64,000 nt of DNA, taken from assembly GCF_000147355.1 (NCBI RefSeq), contig NC_014506.1, positions 744,001 through 808,000 of the forward strand. The letters are read 5' to 3'. This stretch comes from Sulfurimonas autotrophica DSM 16294 (lineage in GTDB: Bacteria; Campylobacterota; Campylobacteria; Campylobacterales; Sulfurimonadaceae). Positions 30,547-38,093 of the stretch are shown in pieces; positions within the stretch are counted from its first letter, which is position 1; the number at the start of each line of letters is the position of its first letter. The position numbers and the translations under genes were made by a program. The notes under the pieces are model-generated. The model was given only the letters and a program-made list of their open reading frames with translations, made no database searches and had not been told where the DNA came from.

Positions 30547-30978
30547 TTAAAAAGAGGTAAAATCTAAAAACATAAACTGGGAAAGCAGAATAATTATACC
30601 GACTAAAGTAAAGGGAAAGAAGTGGCTTTTAAATACCCAGGGATTGATTCCGAAAAGTTTTTGATTAATTCCGCGAAAACCGAGCCATAAACCTAAAAAT
30701 GCTTTGATAGAGAGTGCTGCTTGAAAGGTTGTAGGACCATCGGGTCCAATTTTTCCAAAAACCTGGCTAAAAAGATAGAGTCCGCTTGCAACTGCAACCA
30801 TTAATGCATAAGGAACAACCTTTCTTACATTCATCATGATGGCTTCTCGGGCTTTTTTATGTTCTTCTTCGCTGAGAGTCTGTTTCATTTTAGATAAAAA
30901 AAGTATATCTACAAATAAAAAACCGCCGTAAATAAAAACAGAATAAATATGAATGGTATGTATTAACGTGTATAAAAT
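30547..30978 (-). CDS. Four-helix membrane protein, probable AUU start
   Basis: Reading from ATG 30888 gives 113 residues without a ribosome-binding site and cuts off the first membrane helix. The frame stays open 30 codons further up to a stop, and these codons encode a good helix (YTLIHTIHIYSVFIYGGFLF). The first codon after the upstream stop overlap is ATT at 30978, arranged as TAATT where TAATG would be usual, with AAGGA 6 bases before it. This gives 143 residues and four hydrophobic helices, similar in layout to CopD-like small integral membrane proteins. Function unknown. It lies between the next unknown gene and guaB. Confidence 0.65.
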   Translation of the reverse strand: MLYTLIHTIHIYSVFIYGGFLFVDILFLSKMKQTLSEEEHKKAREAIMMNVRKVVPYALMVAVASGLYLFSQVFGKIGPDGPTTFQAALSIKAFLGLWLGFRGINQKLFGINPWVFKSHFFPFTLVGIIILLSQFMFLDFTSF

Positions 30979-31388
30979 TACTTATCCTTTTTTAGTGATT
31001 TTCTAAAGAGATGATAGTTTTCGGCTTCTAACATGTCTTCTATGTAGCCGTTGACACATTTTGTACAATTCGTCCAAACACCTGAAGGGAGTCTGACCTC
31101 AAGCTTTTTCTTTTCACGTAATTTGATTATTTTTTTGGGACTTAAAACTTTTGTAACAGGAGCAAAATCAACATCTGTCAAGTCTATATCGTCTTTATAA
31201 AAGATAGTCTGTTTTTTAAAGTTTCCCCATCCGGGGATGCCGTCTTCCGTGTATGGAACTTCATGTCCGTTTTTAAATTTTACCATCATTTTGTAATGAG
31301 AATTTTCAAAAACCTGAGAAACTTTACCGCGGCCAAATACTAAACCGTAGAGTTTATCTTTTACTTTTACATTGTCAAAATATGCCAT
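30978..31388 (-). CDS. Conserved-looking hypothetical protein, 136 residues
   Basis: Not recognised. A soluble, Lys-rich protein. The N-terminal half (about 1-70) is beta-rich, with RGKVSQVFENSHYKMMVKF and the motif GIPGWGNFKKQT. The C-terminal half is helical with a CxxC (NCTKCVNG, about residues 108-115) that could bind metal. AAAGGAGAAAAA lies before the ATG. It overlaps the downstream membrane-protein gene by one base, so the two are probably translationally coupled and may work together. Confidence 0.7.
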   Translation of the reverse strand: MAYFDNVKVKDKLYGLVFGRGKVSQVFENSHYKMMVKFKNGHEVPYTEDGIPGWGNFKKQTIFYKDDIDLTDVDFAPVTKVLSPKKIIKLREKKKLEVRLPSGVWTNCTKCVNGYIEDMLEAENYHLFRKSLKKDK

Positions 31389-31439
31389 TTTTTCTCCTTT
31401 TTTAAAATAATACCGAAATATTATTTCATTATTATTACA

Positions 31440-32780
31440 TTAGTTGTAAGCAATTTCTTTTTCAAGACTAAGTGAACCGTCAAAAAGCGTCTGCTCATCA
31501 TAAGCATTTGCAATAAGCTGCAGTCCGATAGGCATGCCGTCACTGTTTTTCATAATAGGCAGTGAAAGAGCAGGCAGACCGGCAAGGTTCACGCTGATTG
31601 TATAAATATCACTTAAATACATCTCCATCGGGTTTGCAAGTTCTCCAAATTTTGGTGCAACACTCGGTGCAACCGGAGAGAGAATCAAGTCAACATCTTT
31701 AAATATTTTTGCATACTCATCTTTAATAAGATGACGTGTTTTTTGGGCTTTTACATAGTACGCTTCATAATATCCGCTGCTTAAAACAAAGTTGCCAAGT
31801 AAGATACGGCGCTTGACTTCATCACCAAAGCCTTCACTTCTTGTGTTGTAGTAAGTCTCTTCAAGGTTCGCACCCTCAACACGGTTTCCATAACGAATGC
31901 CGTCATATCTTCCAAGATTGGTTGTTGCTTCTGCAGTTGCTGTGATGTAGTAAGCTGAGATATCATATTTAGCATCCATCATCTCATGTTCTGCTATTGT
32001 ATGCCCTTGTGCTTTGAGTGCATCAATGGCTTTTGCGTAAGCCTCTTTAATGTCATCACTTGCATTTTCAATGTACTTTGGCAATACGGCAATTGTGAGT
32101 TTTTTGCTCGGGTCAAGCTTGTCGCTGACTTTGTCATCCATCATGGCGTTCGTTGAGTCTTTTTCATCACTTCCGCTGATAATGTCATAAAGTATGGCGG
32201 CATCTTCAACATTTTGTGTCATCGGCCCGATTTGATCAAGACTCGATGCATACGCACCAAGACCGTAACGACTCACTCTTCCGTATGTCGGTTTCATTCC
32301 TACTATGCCGCAATAAGCCGCAGGCTGACGAATAGAACCGCCAGTATCAGAACCAAGGGCAGCTATAGCTAAACCTGCACCGACTGCCGCGGCAGATCCG
32401 CCTGAACTTCCACCCGGAACGCACTCAGGGTTTACAGGGTTGAGTGTTTTGCCGTAGCAGCTTGATTCTGTTGTTGAACCCATGGCAAATTCATCCATGT
32501 TTGTTCGTCCAAACGGGCTGAGTCCTGCATTTAAAAGTTTGTTGATAACTGTCGCATTATAAGGAGCAATGTAGCCTTGAAGGATTTTAGAGCCAGATGT
32601 AACAGACCACTCTTTAACCTGAATATTGTCTTTAATGGCAATAGGAACACCTTCACCGACATTGTTTACATCAATGTATGCATTCAAATCTTTGTTCGCT
32701 TCTATTTTTGTATGTAATTCTTTTTTAAATTTATTTAATTCATCTTTGCTCAGAGAAAGAGCTTCTTTTAATGTGATCAC
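31440..32780 (-). CDS. gatA: Glutamyl-tRNA(Gln) amidotransferase subunit A
   Basis: 446 residues of the amidase-signature family: catalytic Lys in IAIKDNIQV, cis-Ser and Ser in [15 protein letters not shown] and [12 protein letters not shown]. Together with GatB and GatC it amidates misacylated Glu-tRNA(Gln) (and Asp-tRNA(Asn)). GatB and GatC are not in this window. Confidence 0.96.
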   Translation of the reverse strand: MITLKEALSLSKDELNKFKKELHTKIEANKDLNAYIDVNNVGEGVPIAIKDNIQVKEWSVTSGSKILQGYIAPYNATVINKLLNAGLSPFGRTNMDEFAMGSTTESSCYGKTLNPVNPECVPGGSSGGSAAAVGAGLAIAALGSDTGGSIRQPAAYCGIVGMKPTYGRVSRYGLGAYASSLDQIGPMTQNVEDAAILYDIISGSDEKDSTNAMMDDKVSDKLDPSKKLTIAVLPKYIENASDDIKEAYAKAIDALKAQGHTIAEHEMMDAKYDISAYYITATAEATTNLGRYDGIRYGNRVEGANLEETYYNTRSEGFGDEVKRRILLGNFVLSSGYYEAYYVKAQKTRHLIKDEYAKIFKDVDLILSPVAPSVAPKFGELANPMEMYLSDIYTISVNLAGLPALSLPIMKNSDGMPIGLQLIANAYDEQTLFDGSLSLEKEIAYN

Positions 32781-32858
32781 CAGCTTTTCCTATTATTTTT
32801 AAATATTTATGTTATTATAGCTAAATTTGGGTTTAGTACTTACCGAGAAACTTACTAA

Positions 32859-33182
32859 TTATTTTTTCATCCATTTTTTAAATGGTTGAAGTGAGTCTAT
32901 ATATTCACTTACATCTTTTATTTCTTGAGGTGAAAGAGGCAGCTCCGGCATAGCATTTGATGTATAGCCAAATGATCGAAACATGGTTGATGGTGAAGAT
33001 ATATATTTGGCAATATCTGCTTTTTTATGTGAGTAAGAGACAATATTAAAATCAGGTCCCATACCTCCCCTCATATTGACACTATGGCAGTTTGCACAAT
33101 TTTGAATATAAACATCTTTGCCATTTTCAATGTTTGCATATAGTGCGTTCGTAATTATAAGAAGAGTGAAAAAAAGTTTCAT
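32859..33182 (-). CDS. Monohaem class I cytochrome c
   Basis: 107 residues from ATG 33182 (GGAA 8 bases upstream); an ATG at 33194 lacks a ribosome-binding site and would add four residues before the signal peptide. Signal peptide about 1-16 (KLFFTLLIITNALYA). Haem motif CANCH near residue 30, and a likely Met ligand in NAMPELPLS. A small soluble periplasmic electron carrier. Located between gatA and the small ORF after ileS. Confidence 0.9.
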   Translation of the reverse strand: MKLFFTLLIITNALYANIENGKDVYIQNCANCHSVNMRGGMGPDFNIVSYSHKKADIAKYISSPSTMFRSFGYTSNAMPELPLSPQEIKDVSEYIDSLQPFKKWMKK

Positions 33183-33209
33183 TGTATATTCCATACTACA
33201 TTAAAATAG

Positions 33210-33317
33210 TTATTTAAATCTTTTAACGAAAAAGATTCCGATCGCGATAATAAGAAATATAGCCCCTACTGAGAGGGCTATAAATGATGGTTCTACCGGT
33301 TGGCTAAAATCAACCAT
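33210..33317 (-). CDS. 35-residue single-span membrane protein ORF
   Basis: A short reading frame begins at an ATG eight bases inside the 3' end of ileS and ends at TAA 33210. It begins MVDFSQPVEPSF, has one strongly hydrophobic segment (about residues 12-31: IALSVGAIFLIIAIGIFF) and ends in a basic VKRFK tail. The positive-inside tail and overlap with ileS make it a plausible coupled small membrane protein. It could be chance, but the hydrophobic block is not disrupted and is followed at once by charged residues and a stop. Function unknown. Confidence 0.6.
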   Translation of the reverse strand: MVDFSQPVEPSFIALSVGAIFLIIAIGIFFVKRFK

Positions 33318-36078
33318 TTACTACACTTTGACATCGTTCGCAAAGACAATCCTCTGCTTCTGCCTGATATTTCCAACATCTAGGACATTTAAATTTGCTT
33401 GCTTTTGCTATTGAGAATATATCTTCATCAACCTTGAAACTGGCAATGATTTCTTCTTCGGGCTTGTCTTCAAATATGCCAGAAACTACAAACCAGTCTT
33501 CAGCATCGACTCTGTCCATCTCCAACGTTGCTTTAGACTCTGTATAAATGACTAATTCAAGCGTATTTTTGATAATTTTTTCTTTTTTGAGTTTATCAAC
33601 TTCTGCGCCAAAACCTTCACGCGCTTTGACCATATATTCAGCATCAAACGGCACTGCAACAGGTTCGATTTTCTCATATGTCATATCAAAAATATCTTGG
33701 GCATCACCTTTTATAATAGCAGGTGCATTTTCTACTATTTCATCAGCCGTATAGGTAATAATAGGTGCCATAATTAAAAGCAGTGTTTTTGTAATGATTG
33801 CCATGGCACTTTGGCTGGCTCGTCTTCTTTGACTCTCTTTTGCGTTACAGTAAAGATTGTCTTTTGTCATATCAATATACATACCGCTGAGTTCATTGAC
33901 GATGAAATTATTCAGAGTGCTCATACCATTTACAAAGTTATATTCGCTAAATTGTTTATGCACTTCATCAAGTGTGCTTTGTGCAACATTTAAAATCCAT
34001 TTATCCAAATCACCCATATCTTCATATGGCGTCAGGCTCTCTAAGTCATTGATGTTTGCAAGCATAATTCTAAAAGTGTTTCTCAGTTTACGATAGTTCT
34101 CAGAAGTCTGTTTTAAAATACCCTGAGAAATTTTCAAATCACCCTGATAATCAGATGAAGCAACCCATAAACGCAGGATTTCACTTCCATACTCTTTTAA
34201 AACTTTTTCCGGTGCGATAACATTGCCTTTTGACTTAGACATTTTCTCGCCTTTTTCATCTACCGTAAAACCGTGAGTTAGTACACCTTTGTATGGTGCT
34301 TTATGCTCAACCGCAGAAGATAAAAACAGAGATGACTGGAACCAGCCGCGATGCTGGTCAGAACCCTCTACATATAAATCAGCAGGGTAATCCCCCGCAT
34401 CATAGTTGCGGGATTTTAAAACTGAGTTCCAAGTTGAACCTGAGTCAAACCATACATCAAGGATGTCATTGACCTTTTCAAGCTCTTCGGGCTTATAACC
34501 GCTTCCGGGGTAGAGCAGCTGTGCTATGTCCATAGAGTACCATGCGTCACTTCCCTGCATTTCAAATATCATTGCCGTAAAGTTAAGCACTTTTTCATCC
34601 AAAAGAACTTCGCCTGTCTCTTTTACTCTGAAAAATGCGATAGGTACACCCCAGTCACGTTGACGGGAAATACACCAGTCAGGACGGTTTGCTACCATGG
34701 AAGTCAAACGGTTTTTTCCGGTTTGAGGAACAAAAAGCGTCTTCTCTATTTCATCGAGTGCAATGTTTCTAAGTGTTTTGTCCTCATCTTGCGGTTTTTC
34801 ATCAACTGAAATAAACCACTGCTTTGTTGCACGGTAAATAAGCGGTGTATGACTTCTCCAACAGTGTGGATAGGAGTGCATAAACTTGCTTACATGTAAT
34901 ACACTCTCGCCCATCATCTCTACTATATCTTCATTTGATTTAAAGATGTGGCGGCCTACAAATTCTTGGGCATTTGGAATTAAAGCATCACGAACAACAG
35001 TTGCATCATAACATCCCGTCTCATCAACAGGCATAACAACTTCAAGGTCATACTTTAAACCGACACGGTAGTCATCCTCACCATGTCCCGGAGCGGTATG
35101 AACACAACCTGTACCATTATCCACTAAAACATGCTCGCCTAAAACGATACGAGACGGTCTGTTGTTCAGCGGATTAATAGCTGTAAGGTTTTCCAGCTCT
35201 TTAGCTGTGAAAGTTTTCGTAATTGTACCGCCCAGAACACCACTCTCTACTAAAGAGTTGAGTAGTTTTTTTGCAACTATATAGCCGTCAGTCGTCAGTA
35301 CATACTCTTCTTCAGGATTGAGCGAGATTCCTGTATTTGCCGGAATAGTCCATGGTGTCGTCGTCCAGATAACAGGAGCTGCTTTTTCATTCTTTGTGAG
35401 TCCGAGTTTCTCTTTGGCTTCATCACTTAGCTCAAATGCTACAAAGATTGAGTAATCTTCTTTGTCTTCATACTCAACTTCGGCTTCAGCAAGTGCAGTT
35501 CTTTCAGCCCAAGACCAAAAGACAGGTTTGCTTCGCTCAATCAAAAGTCCTTTTTTTGCAACACTGCAAAGTGTTCTGAAAATATTTGCTTCAAATTTAT
35601 AATCCATAGTCACATAAGGTTTTTCCCAGTCGGCAATGATACCAAGCTGTTTAAACTCACCTCTTTGAATGTCTACAAATTTAGCTGCATGTTCACGGCA
35701 AAGTTTTCTAATCTCGGCAGTTTCAAGCCGCTCTTTTTTTTGCTTTCCACCGAGTTTTTTCTCAACCTGCTGTTCAATCGGAAGCCCGTGACAATCCCAG
35801 CCCGGAGTAAAACGGACAGATTTACCGTTGAAATAGTTGTTTTTGATAATAATATCTTTGAGCACTTTGTTGAGCGCGTGACCAATGTGAATATGACCGT
35901 TTGCATACGGAGGACCGTCGTGAAGTGTAAAGTGCTTAGCTCCGGCACGTTTTGCTTTCATTTTATGATAAACTTTTTTTTCATCCCAAGCGGCATAACG
36001 CTTTGGTTCATTGTTTATTAAATTGCCTCGCATAGCAAACGTAGTTGTCGGTAAAAGTAGTGTGTCTTTATAATCCAT
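33310..36078 (-). CDS. ileS: Isoleucyl-tRNA synthetase
   Basis: 922 residues. HIGH motif in PYANGHIHIGHALNK, editing-domain features in the middle, KMSKS at GEKMSKSKGN, and a C-terminal zinc site CPRCWKYQAEAEDCLCERC. Bacterial-type IleRS of normal length. Runs divergently from the CinA-like gene, with about 110 bases between them for both promoters. Confidence 0.97.
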   Translation of the reverse strand: MDYKDTLLLPTTTFAMRGNLINNEPKRYAAWDEKKVYHKMKAKRAGAKHFTLHDGPPYANGHIHIGHALNKVLKDIIIKNNYFNGKSVRFTPGWDCHGLPIEQQVEKKLGGKQKKERLETAEIRKLCREHAAKFVDIQRGEFKQLGIIADWEKPYVTMDYKFEANIFRTLCSVAKKGLLIERSKPVFWSWAERTALAEAEVEYEDKEDYSIFVAFELSDEAKEKLGLTKNEKAAPVIWTTTPWTIPANTGISLNPEEEYVLTTDGYIVAKKLLNSLVESGVLGGTITKTFTAKELENLTAINPLNNRPSRIVLGEHVLVDNGTGCVHTAPGHGEDDYRVGLKYDLEVVMPVDETGCYDATVVRDALIPNAQEFVGRHIFKSNEDIVEMMGESVLHVSKFMHSYPHCWRSHTPLIYRATKQWFISVDEKPQDEDKTLRNIALDEIEKTLFVPQTGKNRLTSMVANRPDWCISRQRDWGVPIAFFRVKETGEVLLDEKVLNFTAMIFEMQGSDAWYSMDIAQLLYPGSGYKPEELEKVNDILDVWFDSGSTWNSVLKSRNYDAGDYPADLYVEGSDQHRGWFQSSLFLSSAVEHKAPYKGVLTHGFTVDEKGEKMSKSKGNVIAPEKVLKEYGSEILRLWVASSDYQGDLKISQGILKQTSENYRKLRNTFRIMLANINDLESLTPYEDMGDLDKWILNVAQSTLDEVHKQFSEYNFVNGMSTLNNFIVNELSGMYIDMTKDNLYCNAKESQRRRASQSAMAIITKTLLLIMAPIITYTADEIVENAPAIIKGDAQDIFDMTYEKIEPVAVPFDAEYMVKAREGFGAEVDKLKKEKIIKNTLELVIYTESKATLEMDRVDAEDWFVVSGIFEDKPEEEIIASFKVDEDIFSIAKASKFKCPRCWKYQAEAEDCLCERCQSVVNG

Positions 36079-36191
36079 AGGTACCCCAAATTGTTTTTAA
36101 AAAGTTTTGCATTGTACCCTTTATGTGTTTAAAAGCTGATAAAGTGCTATAATAAGCCAAATAAAATTCTTCAAACAAGGCTACATGTAGT

Positions 36192-37280
36192 ATGAAAACG
36201 CATCTGATAATCATAGGCAATAAATTTGTTTATAACACATCATTAAAAGAGTATATTTTACGAGATATTGAGAGAAACAGCGGCTTTATAGACAATATAA
36301 CCTATTTTAAAGATAGTGATAATTCTTTTTTCCTTTATTTGGAAGAAGAACTCAACGCATCTAACAGACTTATTATCGTTACATGTAAGCAAAACTTTTC
36401 AACAGTCGGAAAAGTCATATGTACGGCAACAAGCGATAACCAGATTTTAAAAGAGGGGATGCTTATACCGCAAAAAGCCTCTTTATTTGAAGAACGTTCT
36501 TATCTTTTAGAGTATCAAAATGCAATAATAAATGTTGTGCAGATAGATGAAGGTCAGAAAATGCCAGAATTACTGCTAAAAAATGAAGAGATACGGGCAA
36601 CTATACATGTATTTGAAGAAGAAAAATCCACGATCATAACTATTTTAACGCCTATCGCACAAACTTATGAAGTGAATTTTGATGTGACCCAAGAAGTAGA
36701 GAGCTGGCATAGAATTGATGTAACAAGTAATAAGTATGGTGATATTGCCAAATTTATTCATGCTTCAAAAAACCTACTGCCCAAAAAGCTCATAGCCTCT
36801 TCAAATATTATTGAGTATATCATAGAAAGGCTGTCACATCTCGGTAAAAAAGTAACATTTGCCGAGAGTTGTACGGGCGGATTGCTGAGTTACTACTTTA
36901 CAAAACATAATGGAGCATCAAAGATTTTAGACGGTGCTCTGGTGACATACTCAAACACACTCAAAGAAAACTGGCTGGCGGCGGAGCATACCGTACTTGA
37001 AGAAAACGGTGCAGTGAGTGCTGAGGTTGTGCAAGAGATGAGTGAGGGTGCATTAAATGTAAGCGGAGCGGATTATGCACTCGCAGTAAGCGGCATAGCC
37101 GGCGATACGGGAGGAACAGCGCTCAAGCCTGTCGGAACTGTTTATATAAGTGCAAGAAGTAAAATACAACATGTAGAAAAACATCTTCATTTTCATGGAG
37201 ACAGGAACTATGTGCAAGACCAAAGTGCTCTTATGGCTATAAAAATGTTGCTTTTACTTGATAAAGAGACTTTTTTCTAA
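36192..37280 (+). CDS. CinA-like protein with degenerate N-terminal domain
   Basis: 362 residues. The C-terminal part (about 205-362) is a clear CinA/PncC domain: FAESCTGGLLSYYFT, GALVTYSN, AVSAEVVQEMSEGAL, ALAVSGIAGDTGG and KPVGTVYIS. This domain deamidates nicotinamide mononucleotide in other bacteria. The N-terminal part resembles the MoCF-like CinA domain in outline (LIIIGNKFVYNT) but lacks the GGLGPTxDD signature, reading VTCKQNFSTVG instead. The N-domain is therefore unlikely to keep its usual pyrophosphatase activity. Confidence 0.85.
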   Translation: MKTHLIIIGNKFVYNTSLKEYILRDIERNSGFIDNITYFKDSDNSFFLYLEEELNASNRLIIVTCKQNFSTVGKVICTATSDNQILKEGMLIPQKASLFEERSYLLEYQNAIINVVQIDEGQKMPELLLKNEEIRATIHVFEEEKSTIITILTPIAQTYEVNFDVTQEVESWHRIDVTSNKYGDIAKFIHASKNLLPKKLIASSNIIEYIIERLSHLGKKVTFAESCTGGLLSYYFTKHNGASKILDGALVTYSNTLKENWLAAEHTVLEENGAVSAEVVQEMSEGALNVSGADYALAVSGIAGDTGGTALKPVGTVYISARSKIQHVEKHLHFHGDRNYVQDQSALMAIKMLLLLDKETFF

Positions 37281-37297
37281 ATTTAGCGTAAAATATC

Positions 37298-37326
37298 TTG
37301 ACAATTAAGAATCATTTGCCTATAAT
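37298..37326 (+). promoter_or_regulatory. Consensus sigma-70 promoter for the tRNA cluster
   Basis: TTGACA (37298-37303) and TATAAT (37321-37326) with a 17-base spacer: a perfect match, 29 bases before the first tRNA. Most other promoters in the window show only a -10 element. Confidence 0.85.
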
Positions 37327-37354
37327 TTCGACCTCTTAACAATAAGAGACAAAT

Positions 37355-37430
37355 GTCTTGTTAGCTCAGCTGGTAGAGCACGTCACTTTTAATGATGTGG
37401 CCGATGGTTCGAATCCATCACAGGACACCA
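37355..37430 (+). tRNA. tRNA-Lys (TTT)
   Basis: 76 bases with encoded CCA. Acceptor GTCTTGT pairs with ACAGGAC (one T-G pair), D-stem GCTC, anticodon loop CTTTTAA, T-loop TTCGAAT. First gene of the array after a consensus promoter. Confidence 0.97.
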
Positions 37431-37447
37431 TTTTTACAGTTTTAAAT

Positions 37448-37523
37448 GGGCGCTTAGCTCAGTTGGTAGAGCGCTACCCTTACAAGGTAGATGTCACTGG
37501 TTCGAGTCCAGTAGTGCCCACCA
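37448..37523 (+). tRNA. tRNA-Val (TAC), copy 1
   Basis: 76 bases with encoded CCA. Acceptor GGGCGCT pairs with AGTGCCC, anticodon loop CTTACAA, T-loop TTCGAGT. Identical to copy 2 except for a compensatory acceptor pair. Confidence 0.97.
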
Positions 37524-37537
37524 TTTAAAATATATGC

Positions 37538-37614
37538 GCGGTGGTAGTTCAGTTGGTTAGAATACCTGCCTGTCACGCAGGGGGTCGTGGGTTCGAGCCC
37601 CATCCACCGCGCCA
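37538..37614 (+). tRNA. tRNA-Asp (GTC), copy 1
   Basis: 77 bases with encoded CCA. Acceptor GCGGTGG pairs with CCACCGC, anticodon loop CTGTCAC with GTC. The gene and several flanking bases are identical to copy 2. Confidence 0.97.
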
Positions 37615-37630
37615 CTTTTTACTTTTAAAT

Positions 37631-37706
37631 GGGCGTTTAGCTCAGTTGGTAGAGCGCTACCCTTACAAGGTAGATGTCACTGGTTCGAGTCCAGTAATGC
37701 CCACCA
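37631..37706 (+). tRNA. tRNA-Val (TAC), copy 2
   Basis: 76 bases with encoded CCA. Same as copy 1 except acceptor GGGCGTT/AATGCCC: C6-G67 has become T6-A67, keeping the pair. Flanking TTTTAAAT is also shared with copy 1, which indicates a local duplication. Confidence 0.97.
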
Positions 37707-37825
37707 TTTTGTTTATTTGCACTTTAGCTTTTGACTCACGTACTTTAGTACGCTTCGACAAAAACTTTAGCACAACTAAATCAAAATTATTTTGTTAACA
37801 ACCTTTTGTTTTAATGAAAGATAAT

Positions 37826-37901
37826 GACCCTTTCGTCTAGTGGCCAAGGACACTATCACTTCATGGTAGTAACAGAGGTTCAAATCCTTTAGGGGTCGCC
37901 A
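37826..37901 (+). tRNA. tRNA-Glu (TTC) with C33
   Basis: 76 bases with encoded CCA. Acceptor GACCCTT pairs with AGGGGTC (one T-G), D-stem GTCT/GGAC, anticodon stem CTATC/GGTAG, T-arm AGAGG-TTCAAAT-CCTTT. The anticodon loop is ACTTCAT: anticodon TTC is in register, but position 33 is C where nearly all tRNAs have U, and 32/38 are A/T. Arm lengths align base for base with standard tRNA-Glu, so this is not an alignment shift. All other arms are intact. Confidence 0.9.
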
Positions 37902-37926
37902 TTTTGACTGGTGTTTTTTTATATGC

Positions 37927-38003
37927 GCGGTGGTAGTTCAGTTGGTTAGAATACCTGCCTGTCACGCAGGGGGTCGTGGGTTCGAGCCCCATCCACCGCG
38001 CCA
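37927..38003 (+). tRNA. tRNA-Asp (GTC), copy 2
   Basis: 77 bases, identical to copy 1, and preceded by the same ATATGC. It is the last tRNA before the restriction-modification island, 90 bases from the hsdR start. Confidence 0.97.
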
Positions 38004-38093
38004 CTCCCTTTTTTAAACTTCAAACATTTAATTTATTCAATCAAAACTTAAAATATTGTGATAAAATACTTTTATTCATTTAAAGGTTGTTTT

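Noticed and set aside
37541-37798. Open frame of 85 codons across tRNA-Asp and tRNA-Val genes
   Set aside because: It reads through two tRNA genes; the peptide is translated tRNA sequence and has no ribosome-binding site.
38058-38093. GTG start for hsdR
   Set aside because: It overlaps the probable -10 element and lacks a ribosome-binding site; TTG 38094 fits better.
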